Shown: piece after piece, positions 48,484-56,867 of the stretch
How the letters are laid out: every line of letters begins with the position of its first letter
Position numbering within the stretch: position 1 is the stretch's first letter
DNA from: Bin34 sp965219935
GTDB taxonomy: Bacteria; Chloroflexota; Anaerolineae; Caldilineales; Caldilineaceae
Direction of reading: 5' to 3'
Assembly: GCA_965219935.1 (NCBI GenBank)
Contig: CBDCOU010000003.1
Span: 1,550,001 to 1,614,000 of the forward strand
Length of the DNA: 64,000 nucleotides
Position numbers and translations under genes: made by a program
The notes under the pieces: generated by a model
What the model was told of the DNA's origin: nothing
What the model saw: only the letters and a program-made list of their open reading frames with translations
Database searches by the model: none

Positions 48484-50019
48484 TCAACCCGAATCGGCGT
48501 CCCGCAGATGGGGAAAGAGGATCACTTCCCTAATGTTGGGACGGTCTGCGAGCAGCATCGTCAAGCGGTCGATGCCAACGCCGCAGCCGCCGGTGGGCGG
48601 CATGCCCCAGGTCAGGGCCTCAACGAAGTCGTCGTCCACCTGGTGCGCCTCGTCGTCTCCGTGTTCACGCAGGAACTTCTCGCCCAGGAACCGTTGGTAC
48701 TGGTCCATCGGGTCGTTGATCTCGGTGAAGGCGTTTGACACCTCCATCCCGGCGGCGAAGAGCTCGAAGCGTTCCACCAGCCGCGGTTCCCCCGGCACGC
48801 CCTTGGCAAACGGCGAAATGGCCTTGGGGTATTCGTACAGGAACATCGGGTTGGTCACCCGCGGCTCCACGTACCGCGACAGCAGGGAGTCGACCAACTT
48901 GCCCCAGTTGGGATCGTCCCCGGGGTCCATGCCCCGGGCGCGCATGGCGTCCCTCAGGTCGTCTTCCGCGGCCAGTTCATGGATGTCCAGGCCCGTGTGT
49001 TCGAGGATTGCATCCCTCAGGGTCATTCGTTCAAAGGGTGGGGCAAACGAGACGGTCCTGCCCTGATACGCAACCTCCGTCGTGCCGCACACGTCAACCG
49101 CCACCTTGGCCAACATGGCTTCAAGGCGTTCCATGATGCCCTGGTAGTCCGACCAGGCCTCGTAGAACTCCAACTGCGTGAACTCGGGATTGTGCTTGAA
49201 GCTGACGCCTTCGTTGCGGAAGTCGCGGCCGATTTCATACACCCGATCCAGACCACCCACAATCAGACGCTTGAGATACAGCTCAAAGCTGATCCTCAGA
49301 TACAGGTCCTGGTGCAGTTGATTGTGGTGGGTCGTAAAAGGCTGCGCCGCCGCGCCGCCGTAGATGGGCTGCAGAACCGGCGTTTCCACCTCGAGATAGC
49401 CGAGATCGTCCAGAAAGTTGCGAATGGAACGGACGGTCCGGGCGCGGAGACGAAAGACCTCCCGCACTTCCGGGTTGGCCAGCAGGTCCACATAGCGCCG
49501 CCGGTACCGTGCCTCGGGATCCTGCAAACCATGCCACTTGTCGGGCAGGGGCTTGAGCGCCTTGCCGGCCACCGTGCAGGCCTGGGCGTCCACCGTCAAC
49601 TCGCCGGTGCGGGTCAGCACCAGGTTCCCGCGCACCGACAGAAAATCACCCAGGTCAACACAGGCCTTCCAGACCTCGCCGTACCAATCGGCTCCCACCT
49701 GGTTGCGGCGCACCATGATCTGAAGGACACCCGTGCCGTCGTCCAGCTGGGCAAACGACATCCGCCCCAGATCGCGCAGCAGCACGATGCGGCCGGCCAC
49801 GGCAATCTGCGGGGCATCGTCGTCGGTGCCCGGCTCCAGCGCACGGGCATCGGCGATCGTGTGGGTGCGTTCGACGCGGGCCGGATAGGGGTCGAGCCCC
49901 TGCTCCCTCAGCAACGCCAGCTTGTGCAGGCGCGCCTGCTCCTGGTCGTTGAGACGGGCCGGGTCGAAATGGCGGGGCGGCTCCGACTCCCCGGTCGAGG
50001 CCGTGCCCGCGGCTGTCAC
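48484..50019 (-). CDS. lysS: Lysyl-tRNA synthetase, class II
   Basis: Charges tRNA-Lys. The 511 residues have the N-terminal OB-fold anticodon domain (VAGRIVLLRDLGRMSFAQL), class II motif 1 (VETPVLQPIYGGAAAQPF), motif 2 (GRDFRNEGVSFKHNPEFTQL) and motif 3 (GCGVGIDRLTMLLADRPNI). An extra 20-25 residues rich in Thr/Glu/Pro precede the first domain. The start is a GTG that overlaps the greA stop (GTGA), so translation is coupled to greA. Confidence 0.96.
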   Translation of the reverse strand: MTAAGTASTGESEPPRHFDPARLNDQEQARLHKLALLREQGLDPYPARVERTHTIADARALEPGTDDDAPQIAVAGRIVLLRDLGRMSFAQLDDGTGVLQIMVRRNQVGADWYGEVWKACVDLGDFLSVRGNLVLTRTGELTVDAQACTVAGKALKPLPDKWHGLQDPEARYRRRYVDLLANPEVREVFRLRARTVRSIRNFLDDLGYLEVETPVLQPIYGGAAAQPFTTHHNQLHQDLYLRISFELYLKRLIVGGLDRVYEIGRDFRNEGVSFKHNPEFTQLEFYEAWSDYQGIMERLEAMLAKVAVDVCGTTEVAYQGRTVSFAPPFERMTLRDAILEHTGLDIHELAAEDDLRDAMRARGMDPGDDPNWGKLVDSLLSRYVEPRVTNPMFLYEYPKAISPFAKGVPGEPRLVERFELFAAGMEVSNAFTEINDPMDQYQRFLGEKFLREHGDDEAHQVDDDFVEALTWGMPPTGGCGVGIDRLTMLLADRPNIREVILFPHLRDADSG

Positions 50020-50504
50020 GGCTCAACCCTCACGATGTTGAACCGGGTGGTGTGCCCCATGGGCGTTGTGAAGTCGGCGACCTCTCCCGCGGCCTTGCCG
50101 AGCAACGCCTGCGCCAACGGGCTTTCGTTGCTGATGCGGCCCTGTGCGGGATTGGCTTCGGTCTTGCCGACGATGCGGAACGACTCCTCGAGTGTGCCGC
50201 CCGTCTCCTGCACCACCACGGTCACGCCCACCGTCACCTTGCCGGTGGCCGCGTCCATGTCCTCAATCAGCACGCTGTTGGCCAGGTCCGCCTCGATTTC
50301 CTTGACCCGAATCTCAAGCATGGCCTGGGCGCGCTTGGCCTCGTCGTACCCGGCGTTTTCCCGCAGGTCGCCATGGGAGATTGCCTCTTTCAGTTCTTCG
50401 GCAATTTCCATGCGGCGGGCCCCTTTCAACTCCGCCAGCTCATCTTCGAGTCGGGCCTTGCCAGCGCGCGTCATCGGGATTTGGGGTTTGTCCTTTATGG
50501 CCAT
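50016..50504 (-). CDS. greA: Transcript cleavage factor GreA
   Basis: GreA rescues backtracked RNA polymerase by stimulating transcript cleavage. The 162-residue protein has the N-terminal coiled coil, whose tip reads AISHGDLRENAGYDEAKR with the catalytic acidic residues. The C-terminal FKBP-like domain (VQETGGTLEESFRIVGKTEA, then SNESPLAQALLGKAAGEV) follows. The ATG at 50504 gives MAIKDKPQIPMT, family-like. The open extension to 50600 is not. Operon greA-lysS with a GTGA overlap. Confidence 0.95.
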   Translation of the reverse strand: MAIKDKPQIPMTRAGKARLEDELAELKGARRMEIAEELKEAISHGDLRENAGYDEAKRAQAMLEIRVKEIEADLANSVLIEDMDAATGKVTVGVTVVVQETGGTLEESFRIVGKTEANPAQGRISNESPLAQALLGKAAGEVADFTTPMGHTTRFNIVRVEP

Positions 50505-50629
50505 GATGTCACTACCAGTATCGGAATGGTTCAAACTGCCGACGCGGTGCCACGTTCGGCTTGAACTAAGGAGATGGCCCCGCGGCAGGTTATCGACCAC
50601 ACGTTCCGCGCGCCGGAGGGCAAGCGCTC

Positions 50630-50658
50630 ATGATAGCCCACACCATGAACGCATTCAA
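50630..50658 (-). promoter_or_regulatory. Promoter of greA-lysS
   Basis: On the minus strand, TTGAAT (four of six) is followed after exactly 17 bases by TATCAT (four of six). The predicted transcript starts about 120 bases before the greA ATG. Confidence 0.5.
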
Positions 50659-51047
50659 GCAGATTTCTCAATTAGGGCAGATCCCCCAAGTGGAAACAGC
50701 CATGCCGCCACGCATTGATCAACCCTTTCCTGGATCGACCCAACAGAAAGCCAAACCCTATGCCGCGTCAACAATGGCTGAACATCCACGCCAATAGGCG
50801 CGACATGGTTTCCGAGGCCGGTACCATTCAGGAGCCCTGAGTTCAAAAGGGGTGCCCAAAGGGACGCTGCCGAAGCATAGCGTGGGCCGACCCGAACCGC
50901 CCCTGTGCACAGATGCCGCAGTGGACCCAGTACAGCGCCTGCCCGAAACACGTCTTCGCATCCTGCCCAAGGGCCCGGAAACCACCAGCTGCCAACAATT
51001 CCGGAACACGTCCACACTCTCATCCGTCTGCCAACAAGCCCCATGCC
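50659..51047. other. Stretch without a recognisable gene between greA and a methyltransferase
   Basis: Together with the greA leader this leaves about 540 bases without a convincing gene. Short frames exist on both strands but are Pro/Arg/Cys-rich with no motif I can name. The first 150 bases are less GC-rich than the surroundings. It may contain the promoter of the methyltransferase gene, but I see no good -35/-10 pair. Confidence 0.5.
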
Positions 51048-51830
51048 ATGTGTGACGACCGCGAGGATCTCCTTGCCAACCTGGCGCGGTTCAGCCCTTT
51101 CTACGATTGGGACTACCGCAACTTCAGGGCGGACATCCCGCTCCTGAAGCAACTGGCACGGGACACGGGCGGGCCGGTCCTGGAAGCAGGGTGCGGCACC
51201 GGGCGCGTGCTGATGGAACTGGCAACGGAAGCCCGTTGCACCGGGATCGACATATGTCCCGAAATGCTGGAACTGGCCAGACACAACCTGGCCGCCGTGC
51301 CGTCCGCGCACCAACCGCTCCTGTTGCAGGCGGACATGGCCGACTTTCGCCTGGTGCACCTGAACTTCGGCCTGGCCATCTGTGTCTCGAACAGCCTGAT
51401 GCACCTGGACGGCCCGGAGCAGCAGCAATCCGCGCTGTCCTGCCTGCGTCGTCACCTAAGGGCAGACGGCCTCCTGGTACTGGACCTGTTCAATCCGCCG
51501 GTTGAACAGATCGTGGCGGACGACGGTGCCCTGATCCAGGTCGACACGTGGAACGGACCGGACGGCATCGAAACCACCAAGTGGATGGGCCGCACCGTCG
51601 ACTGGGTGCGCCAGGTCCAAACCACGGACATCCTTCTGTCACAGGTGGGTGCGGACGGACAGCACCTGGAAACAACCGCAACCTTCAGGCTGCGGTTTCT
51701 CTGGCCCCACGAATTGGAGCTGATGCTGGACACGGCCGGATTCGACGTCGTCCACCTGTGGGGTGGCTACCACCGGGAACCATTGAACGATGAAGCCGAC
51801 ACCATGCTCTGCGTGGCACACGCCCGGTAA
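51048..51830 (+). CDS. Class I SAM-dependent methyltransferase, substrate unknown
   Basis: The 260-residue protein has the Rossmann SAM motif VLEAGCGTGRVLMEL (about 44-58), the acidic end of strand 2 (CTGIDICPEML), QADMADFRL, and ICVSNSLMHLDGP as motif II. A C-terminal beta-rich part follows (WPHELELMLDTAGFDVV). This resembles small-molecule or ubiquinone-type methyltransferases, but the substrate cannot be read from the sequence. I start at ATG 51048. The frame is open to 50913, but the added residues are Pro/Cys-rich and unlike a domain. It is a single gene between greA-lysS (divergent) and rpsF. Confidence 0.8.
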   Translation: MCDDREDLLANLARFSPFYDWDYRNFRADIPLLKQLARDTGGPVLEAGCGTGRVLMELATEARCTGIDICPEMLELARHNLAAVPSAHQPLLLQADMADFRLVHLNFGLAICVSNSLMHLDGPEQQQSALSCLRRHLRADGLLVLDLFNPPVEQIVADDGALIQVDTWNGPDGIETTKWMGRTVDWVRQVQTTDILLSQVGADGQHLETTATFRLRFLWPHELELMLDTAGFDVVHLWGGYHREPLNDEADTMLCVAHAR

Positions 51831-51907
51831 CCGGCGGGCCTCCCTGGCAGCAGTCAGCCCCCTGTCGACTGCACCGCATGCGATTGTTCCTTTCCGTCGG
51901 GCGCGGG

Positions 51908-51916
51908 TGTTAGACT
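51908..51916 (+). promoter_or_regulatory. Candidate extended -10 for rpsF-rpsR
   Basis: TGTTAGACT is an extended -10 (TG, one base, TAGACT) 66 bases ahead of the rpsF start. The best -35-like sequence upstream (TTGTTC or TTCCTT) is weak or badly spaced. Confidence 0.38.
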
Positions 51917-51982
51917 GTTCCGCCTGATTCTTCTGTGCGCGTCACGGGGCGCGTGCAAACCCGTGGAAGGAGCGGTGGATTG

Positions 51983-52285
51983 ATGAGTGCCGATACGCGC
52001 ACGTACGAACTGGTATACGTGCTGCCTCCCGAGCTGAGGGACCTCGAGCTCGAAAACGCCCACCAGGAAGTGTTGCAGGTCGTCGATCGCAACGACGGCA
52101 AAATCGTATTCGAAAATTCCTGGGGCATACGCAAGCTGGCCTATCCGATCGACAAGAAGACGGAAGGCCACTACACAATGCTGCACATCGACCTTGATCC
52201 GTCCAAGGTCGCCGATGTTGAACGCCTGCTCAACCTGAGCGAGAACGTGATGCGCTACCTGATCATCCGGGACCCGGTTGCCTGA
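51983..52285 (+). CDS. rpsF: 30S ribosomal protein S6 (bS6)
   Basis: S6 binds the 16S central domain as a heterodimer with S18. The 100 residues match the family: TYELVYVLPPELRDLELENA, then NSWGIRKLAYPIDKKTEGHY and the closing NLSENVMRYLIIRDP. The ATG at 51983 has AAGGAG upstream; an in-frame extension to 51935 is not conserved. rpsR follows directly. ssb, found between rpsF and rpsR in many bacteria, is missing. Confidence 0.96.
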   Translation: MSADTRTYELVYVLPPELRDLELENAHQEVLQVVDRNDGKIVFENSWGIRKLAYPIDKKTEGHYTMLHIDLDPSKVADVERLLNLSENVMRYLIIRDPVA

Positions 52286-52352
52286 CTTCCGACACCGGAT
52301 GCAGCCAGACGGATATCAGGCAGACAACGCCCCCTACCACAGAGAAATCCCC

Positions 52353-53135
52353 ATGAGCGACGAACAGGAAACCCAGGAAACCACAGCCGCAACCACAACA
52401 GGCACCGACGTTGAGGAACCAACAGCCGCCGTTCCACCGTCGGCCGGATCCGACGATGTCCCTGCGGCCGCAGCAACTGAAGCCGCAGACACCTCCGCAT
52501 CGGATGCCGCGCCCGCCACACCGGAGCCGGCAGCGGCTCCGGAACCGGAACCCAAGGCCGAACAGACGGCGGAAGCCACCCCCGAATCGGAACCCGAACC
52601 AGCCCCTGCGGCAGCCACCGAGACAAAGGCCGCGGAACCTGCATCGGATGCCGCGCCCGCCACACCGGAACCGGCAGCGGCTCCGGAACCCCAGGCTGAA
52701 CAGACGGCGGAAGCCACCTCCGAATCGAAACCCGAACCAACCCCTGCGACGGCTACCGAGACGAAGGCTGCGGAACCTGCGACCGCCCCTTCAGGCGGCC
52801 GGCCGGCAAGTGCGCGTCCGGCGCCTCCGCCCGAACCGGATCCAACCGCCCTTGATCCGAGAAAGCGCGTGCCGCCTGTGTACAGGGCCAACCAAGGTCC
52901 CAGCCAATCGCGCTTCCGACCCCGCCACGTCGCGACCGATGTTCCACTGGAACAAATCCACTACAAGAACATCGAGATCCTGTCGCAGTTCCTGGATCGT
53001 CAGGGACGCATCCTGTCCAGGCGCAAGACCCGCGTGTCCGCCAAGAAGCAGAGGCGCCTGAAGACCGCCATCAAGCAGGCGCGCCACCTGGCACTGCTGC
53101 CGTACACGCCGAGCCATATTCGGGGCCGCCGCTAA
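52353..53135 (+). CDS. rpsR: 30S ribosomal protein S18 (bS18) with a long low-complexity N-terminal extension
   Basis: S18 pairs with S6 on the 30S platform. The true S18 core is only the last 62 residues (about 199-260: IHYKNIEILSQFLDRQGRIL, then RRKTRVSAKKQRRLKTAIKQ). Before it lie about 195 residues of Ala, Pro, Glu and Thr, very acidic and predicted disordered. Within them a 48-residue unit (49-96) is repeated as a 46-residue unit (97-142). Typical S18 has 70-95 residues. The start at ATG 52353 (MSDEQETQ) is followed by open frame without stops, so the extension is probably translated. It could be a separate fused protein or a trimmed leader. Confidence 0.88.
   Translation: MSDEQETQETTAATTTGTDVEEPTAAVPPSAGSDDVPAAAATEAADTSASDAAPATPEPAAAPEPEPKAEQTAEATPESEPEPAPAAATETKAAEPASDAAPATPEPAAAPEPQAEQTAEATSESKPEPTPATATETKAAEPATAPSGGRPASARPAPPPEPDPTALDPRKRVPPVYRANQGPSQSRFRPRHVATDVPLEQIHYKNIEILSQFLDRQGRILSRRKTRVSAKKQRRLKTAIKQARHLALLPYTPSHIRGRR
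52497..52778 (+). repeat. Tandem duplication inside rpsR (144 and 138 bases)
   Basis: Two adjacent units, 52497-52640 and 52641-52778, encode near-identical segments that both begin ASDAAPATPEPAAAPEP and end ATETKAAEP. The first 45 or so bases of each unit are almost identical at DNA level. One codon pair is missing from the second unit, which keeps the frame. Confidence 0.9.
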
Positions 53136-53206
53136 GCCAGCGGCCGGCCGAGCCCGGCGCCAGATCCATTCACCGGACCCGGGTACCCCGCGCTCAGGCA
53201 ACCTCC

Positions 53207-54517
53207 ATGGCCAAGAAGAAACGCACAACCGAAGAAGCTCCGCGCCGGCAAACCCGGAAGGAAATCCTCCTCGCAACCAGGCAGAGGGAACGCGATCGGA
53301 AATTCCTGCTGCTGGGAGGGGTCGCGACCGGATTTGCCCTTCTGCTGGTGGTGATCGGCGCGGTGTACAGCTTCCTTGTGGTACCAGCCCGGCTGGTGGT
53401 ATCGGTCAACGGAACCGACATTACAATCCAGGACTTCCGCAACCGCTACCGGTACGAAAGGCAGTTGGCCCTGAACCGCTACGAGTCCATGAGGTTCCTG
53501 CAACAGCAGTTCGCCGGTCAAGTCAATCTCCTGAACGAGATTCAGGTTCTGCAGACCGCACTGTCGGACGAATTCACCATGGGGGTGCGGGTCAAGTCCA
53601 CGATGATTGAGGATCTGCTAATCGCCGATGCCGCCCGGGAAGCAGACCTAAGCGTTTCCAATGCGGAACTGGACGCACTAATCGAGGCGGAAGTGGCCTC
53701 CCGTTATTCCAAGTACACTGCCGCCCAGGCCACGGCCACGATCACGGCCCGCGAGGCAGCCGCCTCGGAGCAGGAGGCTGCGGATGCCGGGGACAATGCG
53801 ACAGGCACTGATCCTGAAGCGGAGGCGATTGACATCATCACCGAGGAGGAGTTGAATCAGGGCACGGCGGGACTGGCCGAGGAACTGGACGACACCAACG
53901 GCCTGACGCTGGACGAGTACCGACAAATCCTGGAATATGGCCTGTTGCGCGAGATGGTCAGGAGCCATGTCACCGAGGGCAATGTCGAGACCACCGAGCT
54001 CCGCATCAGGGCCCGACACCTTCTCGTCGCGTTCGAAGCCCAGCCCGGTGGGAATGAATCCGATACGGCGGGGCGCACCCAGGAAGAGGCCCTGACCTTG
54101 ACGGAGAGTCTGATAGCCAGGCTTGAACTGGGCGAGAGCTTCGACTACCTGGTCGACCTGTACAGCGACGATCCGACTGCGGAATTCAACCAGGGTGATC
54201 TCGGTTGGTTTGCCAAGGGGCGGATGGTGCCGGCCTTTGAGGAAGCCGCCTTTGCCCTGGCCGTGAACGAGACCAGCGCACCGGTCGAGACCGAATTCGG
54301 CTACCACATAATCCAGGTCACCGATTCGGATCCGGATGCCCCCATCAGCGCCGACGCCCTTGCGAGCGCTATTGACGAGTACTTCCGCAACTGGCTCGTC
54401 GAACAACAGGCCGCTGCCAACATCGAGGAAAGGGGGCTGGTGTCCGACCAGATTCCCGTGGGTGCAGCCAAAGAGGCCGAAGAGTTCCGCACCAGCCTGA
54501 GCGTACAGAGCAGTTGA
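53207..54517 (+). CDS. Membrane-anchored parvulin-type peptidyl-prolyl isomerase (SurA/PrsA-like)
   Basis: The 436-residue protein has a basic cytoplasmic N-terminus, one membrane helix at about 35-57 (LLLGGVATGFALLLVVIGAV), and a SurA-N-like helical region (VNGTDITIQDFRNRYRYERQ). A parvulin domain at about 262-372 follows, from RIRARHLLVAFEA to GDLGWFAKGRMVPAFEEAAF and TEFGYHIIQV. Such proteins help exported proteins fold outside the membrane. About 70 acidic residues interrupt the helical part. The final 60 residues are helical and polar. It follows rpsR by 71 bases. Confidence 0.88.
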   Translation: MAKKKRTTEEAPRRQTRKEILLATRQRERDRKFLLLGGVATGFALLLVVIGAVYSFLVVPARLVVSVNGTDITIQDFRNRYRYERQLALNRYESMRFLQQQFAGQVNLLNEIQVLQTALSDEFTMGVRVKSTMIEDLLIADAAREADLSVSNAELDALIEAEVASRYSKYTAAQATATITAREAAASEQEAADAGDNATGTDPEAEAIDIITEEELNQGTAGLAEELDDTNGLTLDEYRQILEYGLLREMVRSHVTEGNVETTELRIRARHLLVAFEAQPGGNESDTAGRTQEEALTLTESLIARLELGESFDYLVDLYSDDPTAEFNQGDLGWFAKGRMVPAFEEAAFALAVNETSAPVETEFGYHIIQVTDSDPDAPISADALASAIDEYFRNWLVEQQAAANIEERGLVSDQIPVGAAKEAEEFRTSLSVQSS

Positions 54518-54681
54518 CCGTACGCCGATAGGCCGCTGACCGATCGCAAACCACATCCGATTGCCTCGCGCGGCTACCGCGGGAGCGTCGAGGCGGGACG
54601 CAAGCAAACACGGATTTGGGCGGCAACCAGTACCCGCGGGATCCGATCAACCGGTCCCAAACCTGTCCGGCATCGACGACA

Positions 54682-55572
54682 CTACGTCTCTGCGCGGCCC
54701 GGTACCCGGGCATCCAGGATCTGCAGTGCGTGTTCGGTGCAGTGGCACGCCATGGATAAAAGGAACAGCGTCAGACTGCCGGTCTCGCCCAAACCAAACG
54801 AACCGACTGAATCGAACTTGGCATCGTCACAATCGTCGATGAAACGCAGCGTGCGGCGCCGAAACGTGTAGAGATCGCCAAGCACGTCGATCAGGTCCGA
54901 TTTCGCGTAGCGTTCCAACAACAGTGCGTTCGCCTCCGCCTCCGACTCGCCAACCTCCCACCGAGTCAAAGTCCCTGTTTTGGGCTCGGGCCACTGGGAC
55001 AGGATGGCCCATCCAAATTCTTCCCACGCCAACACATGGGCCAACGTGTCCCTGGCACTCCAATCGCCCACAATCCCCGGTTGGTTAAGTTCCTCCTCTG
55101 TCAACCCCCCAACACTATCCAACAGGCAGTCGTACTGGTCCGCCACAAACCCACGCAGTGCCGACCGGCCCCACCCGGCGTACGCTTCCCATTGGGGCCG
55201 AAGCGCACGATCGACATCCGCTATCGCCCCGGCTAGTTGATCCAGCCAGGTTATGTCAAATAAATCCGGGATGGCTCCCTGATCCAGCCAGGTTTGGCAC
55301 AGGTCGGTCAAGACTGTGTGGCGAGAGGCGAGGAGCGCATGATCAGTGGGTGCCTGCTCGGTATCCGCACCATTGGCCGTGACTGCACCGGGGATGGTCC
55401 GGAGACAGTCGAGATACATCCGGCCGAGTTCCGTCACCGCCGAGGATTCGCTTTCCATCCCGGATGCATTGCCAACCCGCGCGAGACGCTCTTCAACCAA
55501 GTTCAGGTGCCGGTCCAGGGAACGGAAGGCTTCTGTCAACTGATGCAAGGAAGCGGCAAAGCTCTTATACAT
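54682..55572 (-). CDS. DinB-superfamily protein, function unknown
   Basis: The 296-residue protein ends in a DinB/YfiT-like four-helix domain. LTEEELNQPGIVGDWSARDT leads into LAHVLAWEE with His179. The last helix has MACHCTEHALQI with His277 and His281. The three histidines are the expected metal ligands. Members are often thiol-transferases or unknown. The first 130 residues are a second helical region without a family I know. It is convergent with the isomerase gene and divergent from the aldo/keto reductase gene, so it is probably a single-gene unit. No Shine-Dalgarno is visible before the ATG. Confidence 0.75.
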   Translation of the reverse strand: MYKSFAASLHQLTEAFRSLDRHLNLVEERLARVGNASGMESESSAVTELGRMYLDCLRTIPGAVTANGADTEQAPTDHALLASRHTVLTDLCQTWLDQGAIPDLFDITWLDQLAGAIADVDRALRPQWEAYAGWGRSALRGFVADQYDCLLDSVGGLTEEELNQPGIVGDWSARDTLAHVLAWEEFGWAILSQWPEPKTGTLTRWEVGESEAEANALLLERYAKSDLIDVLGDLYTFRRRTLRFIDDCDDAKFDSVGSFGLGETGSLTLFLLSMACHCTEHALQILDARVPGRAET

Positions 55573-55661
55573 GGGGCATAACGACTAAGATGAACAGGTG
55601 TGCCGCGGTTGGAAGACAGGCCAAACCCGGCATCCGTACCAAGACAACTCGGAGGTATTGT

Positions 55662-56678
55662 ATGGATTACAGACTGTTGGGCCGGACCGGAGTGAAAGTC
55701 TCTCCCCTCTGCCTAGGCGTTATGCTGTTCGGGCGCGGCCGCCTTGGAGGCGGCATCGACGTGGATGGTGCGGTTCAGATGCTGGAGGTTGCCTTCGACG
55801 CCGGCATCAACTTCATCGACACCGCGAACGTGTACTCCCGCGGCCAAAGCGAGGAAATTCTGGGCGAAGCCCTCAAGCAGACGGGACAGCGGTCGCGGGT
55901 CGTATTGGCAACCAAGGTACACGGCACCATGGCCGACGACGATCCCAACATGGGGGGCACGTCGCGCCGGCACGTGATTGAGCAGTGCCACGCCAGTCTC
56001 AGGCGTCTGCAGACCGACTATATCGACCTGTACCAGTTGCATCGGCCCCGCACGGACATTCCGATTGACGAGACGCTCAGGGCGTTGGACGACCTCGTGC
56101 GCGACGGCAAGGTCAGGTACATCGGCACCAGCACCTACGCCGCCTGGCAGTTCGTGGAGTCGTTGTGGGTGTCCAAGGAGTACGGCCTGAACCGCTTCGT
56201 GACGGAACAGCCGCCCTACAACATCCTGGATCGGCGCATCGAGCGGGAACTGCTGCCCATGGCCCGAAACTACGGCGTAGGCATTCTCCCCTGGAGCCCA
56301 TTGGCCGGTGGACTGTTAACCGGGAAGTACAAGCGAGGCGAAGGTGCGCCGGAGGGCAGCCGGTATGCCGCACGGCCCGATCGGTCACGCCGCATGACCG
56401 AAGGCATCTACGATGTCATTGAAGGCCTCGAGCCCTTGGCGGCCAACAAAGGATGCACGGTGGCCCAGTTTGCCTTGGCGTGGGCCATGAACCAGCCCAA
56501 CATCACCAGTCCCATCATTGGACCTCGTACGTTGGAACAGCTCCAAGACAACCTTGGTGCCTTGGACGTGTCGCTGGACGACGCGGACCGGGAGGCGGTG
56601 GATGCCTTGATTCCTCCCGGAACCCACGTGTCGCTGTTCTATGAAGCCAACTTCGGTGCCAGTGAGTACAGGTGGTAA
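55662..56678 (+). CDS. Aldo/keto reductase, NADP-dependent family
   Basis: The 338-residue protein has the full catalytic tetrad Asp53, Tyr58, Lys85 and His127 (FIDTANVYSRG, LATKVHG, LYQLHRP). C-terminal cofactor-binding segments are WSPLAGGLLTGKY and ITSPIIGPRTLEQLQDNL. It is of the YajO/PdxI-like type, with a long insertion near residue 90. The start at ATG 55662 follows GGAGG. The open frame upstream to 55464 overlaps the divergent gene and is not used. The substrate cannot be predicted. Confidence 0.9.
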   Translation: MDYRLLGRTGVKVSPLCLGVMLFGRGRLGGGIDVDGAVQMLEVAFDAGINFIDTANVYSRGQSEEILGEALKQTGQRSRVVLATKVHGTMADDDPNMGGTSRRHVIEQCHASLRRLQTDYIDLYQLHRPRTDIPIDETLRALDDLVRDGKVRYIGTSTYAAWQFVESLWVSKEYGLNRFVTEQPPYNILDRRIERELLPMARNYGVGILPWSPLAGGLLTGKYKRGEGAPEGSRYAARPDRSRRMTEGIYDVIEGLEPLAANKGCTVAQFALAWAMNQPNITSPIIGPRTLEQLQDNLGALDVSLDDADREAVDALIPPGTHVSLFYEANFGASEYRW

Positions 56679-56756
56679 TTCTTGGCGCCAGCGCAGGCCG
56701 CGGAGGCTTGATTTTGGCACCTGCGCGGGACACAGTCTGACCATTGTCCGGGACAG

Positions 56757-56782
56757 GCCCGTGCCGCTTTGGCGGCACGGGC
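56757..56782. terminator. Perfect 11-bp hairpin without T-run
   Basis: GCCCGTGCCGC and GCGGCACGGGC pair perfectly around a TTTG loop, 79 bases after the aldo/keto reductase stop. There is no T-run on either side, so it may be a factor-dependent stop, an mRNA-stabilising end or a binding site. Confidence 0.4.
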
Positions 56783-56867
56783 TGCATGCAATGGCCCATC
56801 GACCGCGTAACCGCGAGCTCGTTTGGGTCGGTGGAAACAGCAGTCACAGAATCGCGGGAGGGCCGCA

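Noticed and set aside
50655..51455. A 266-codon minus-strand frame across the gap and the methyltransferase gene
   Set aside because: Most of it is antisense to the methyltransferase, and the part in the gap shows no motif.
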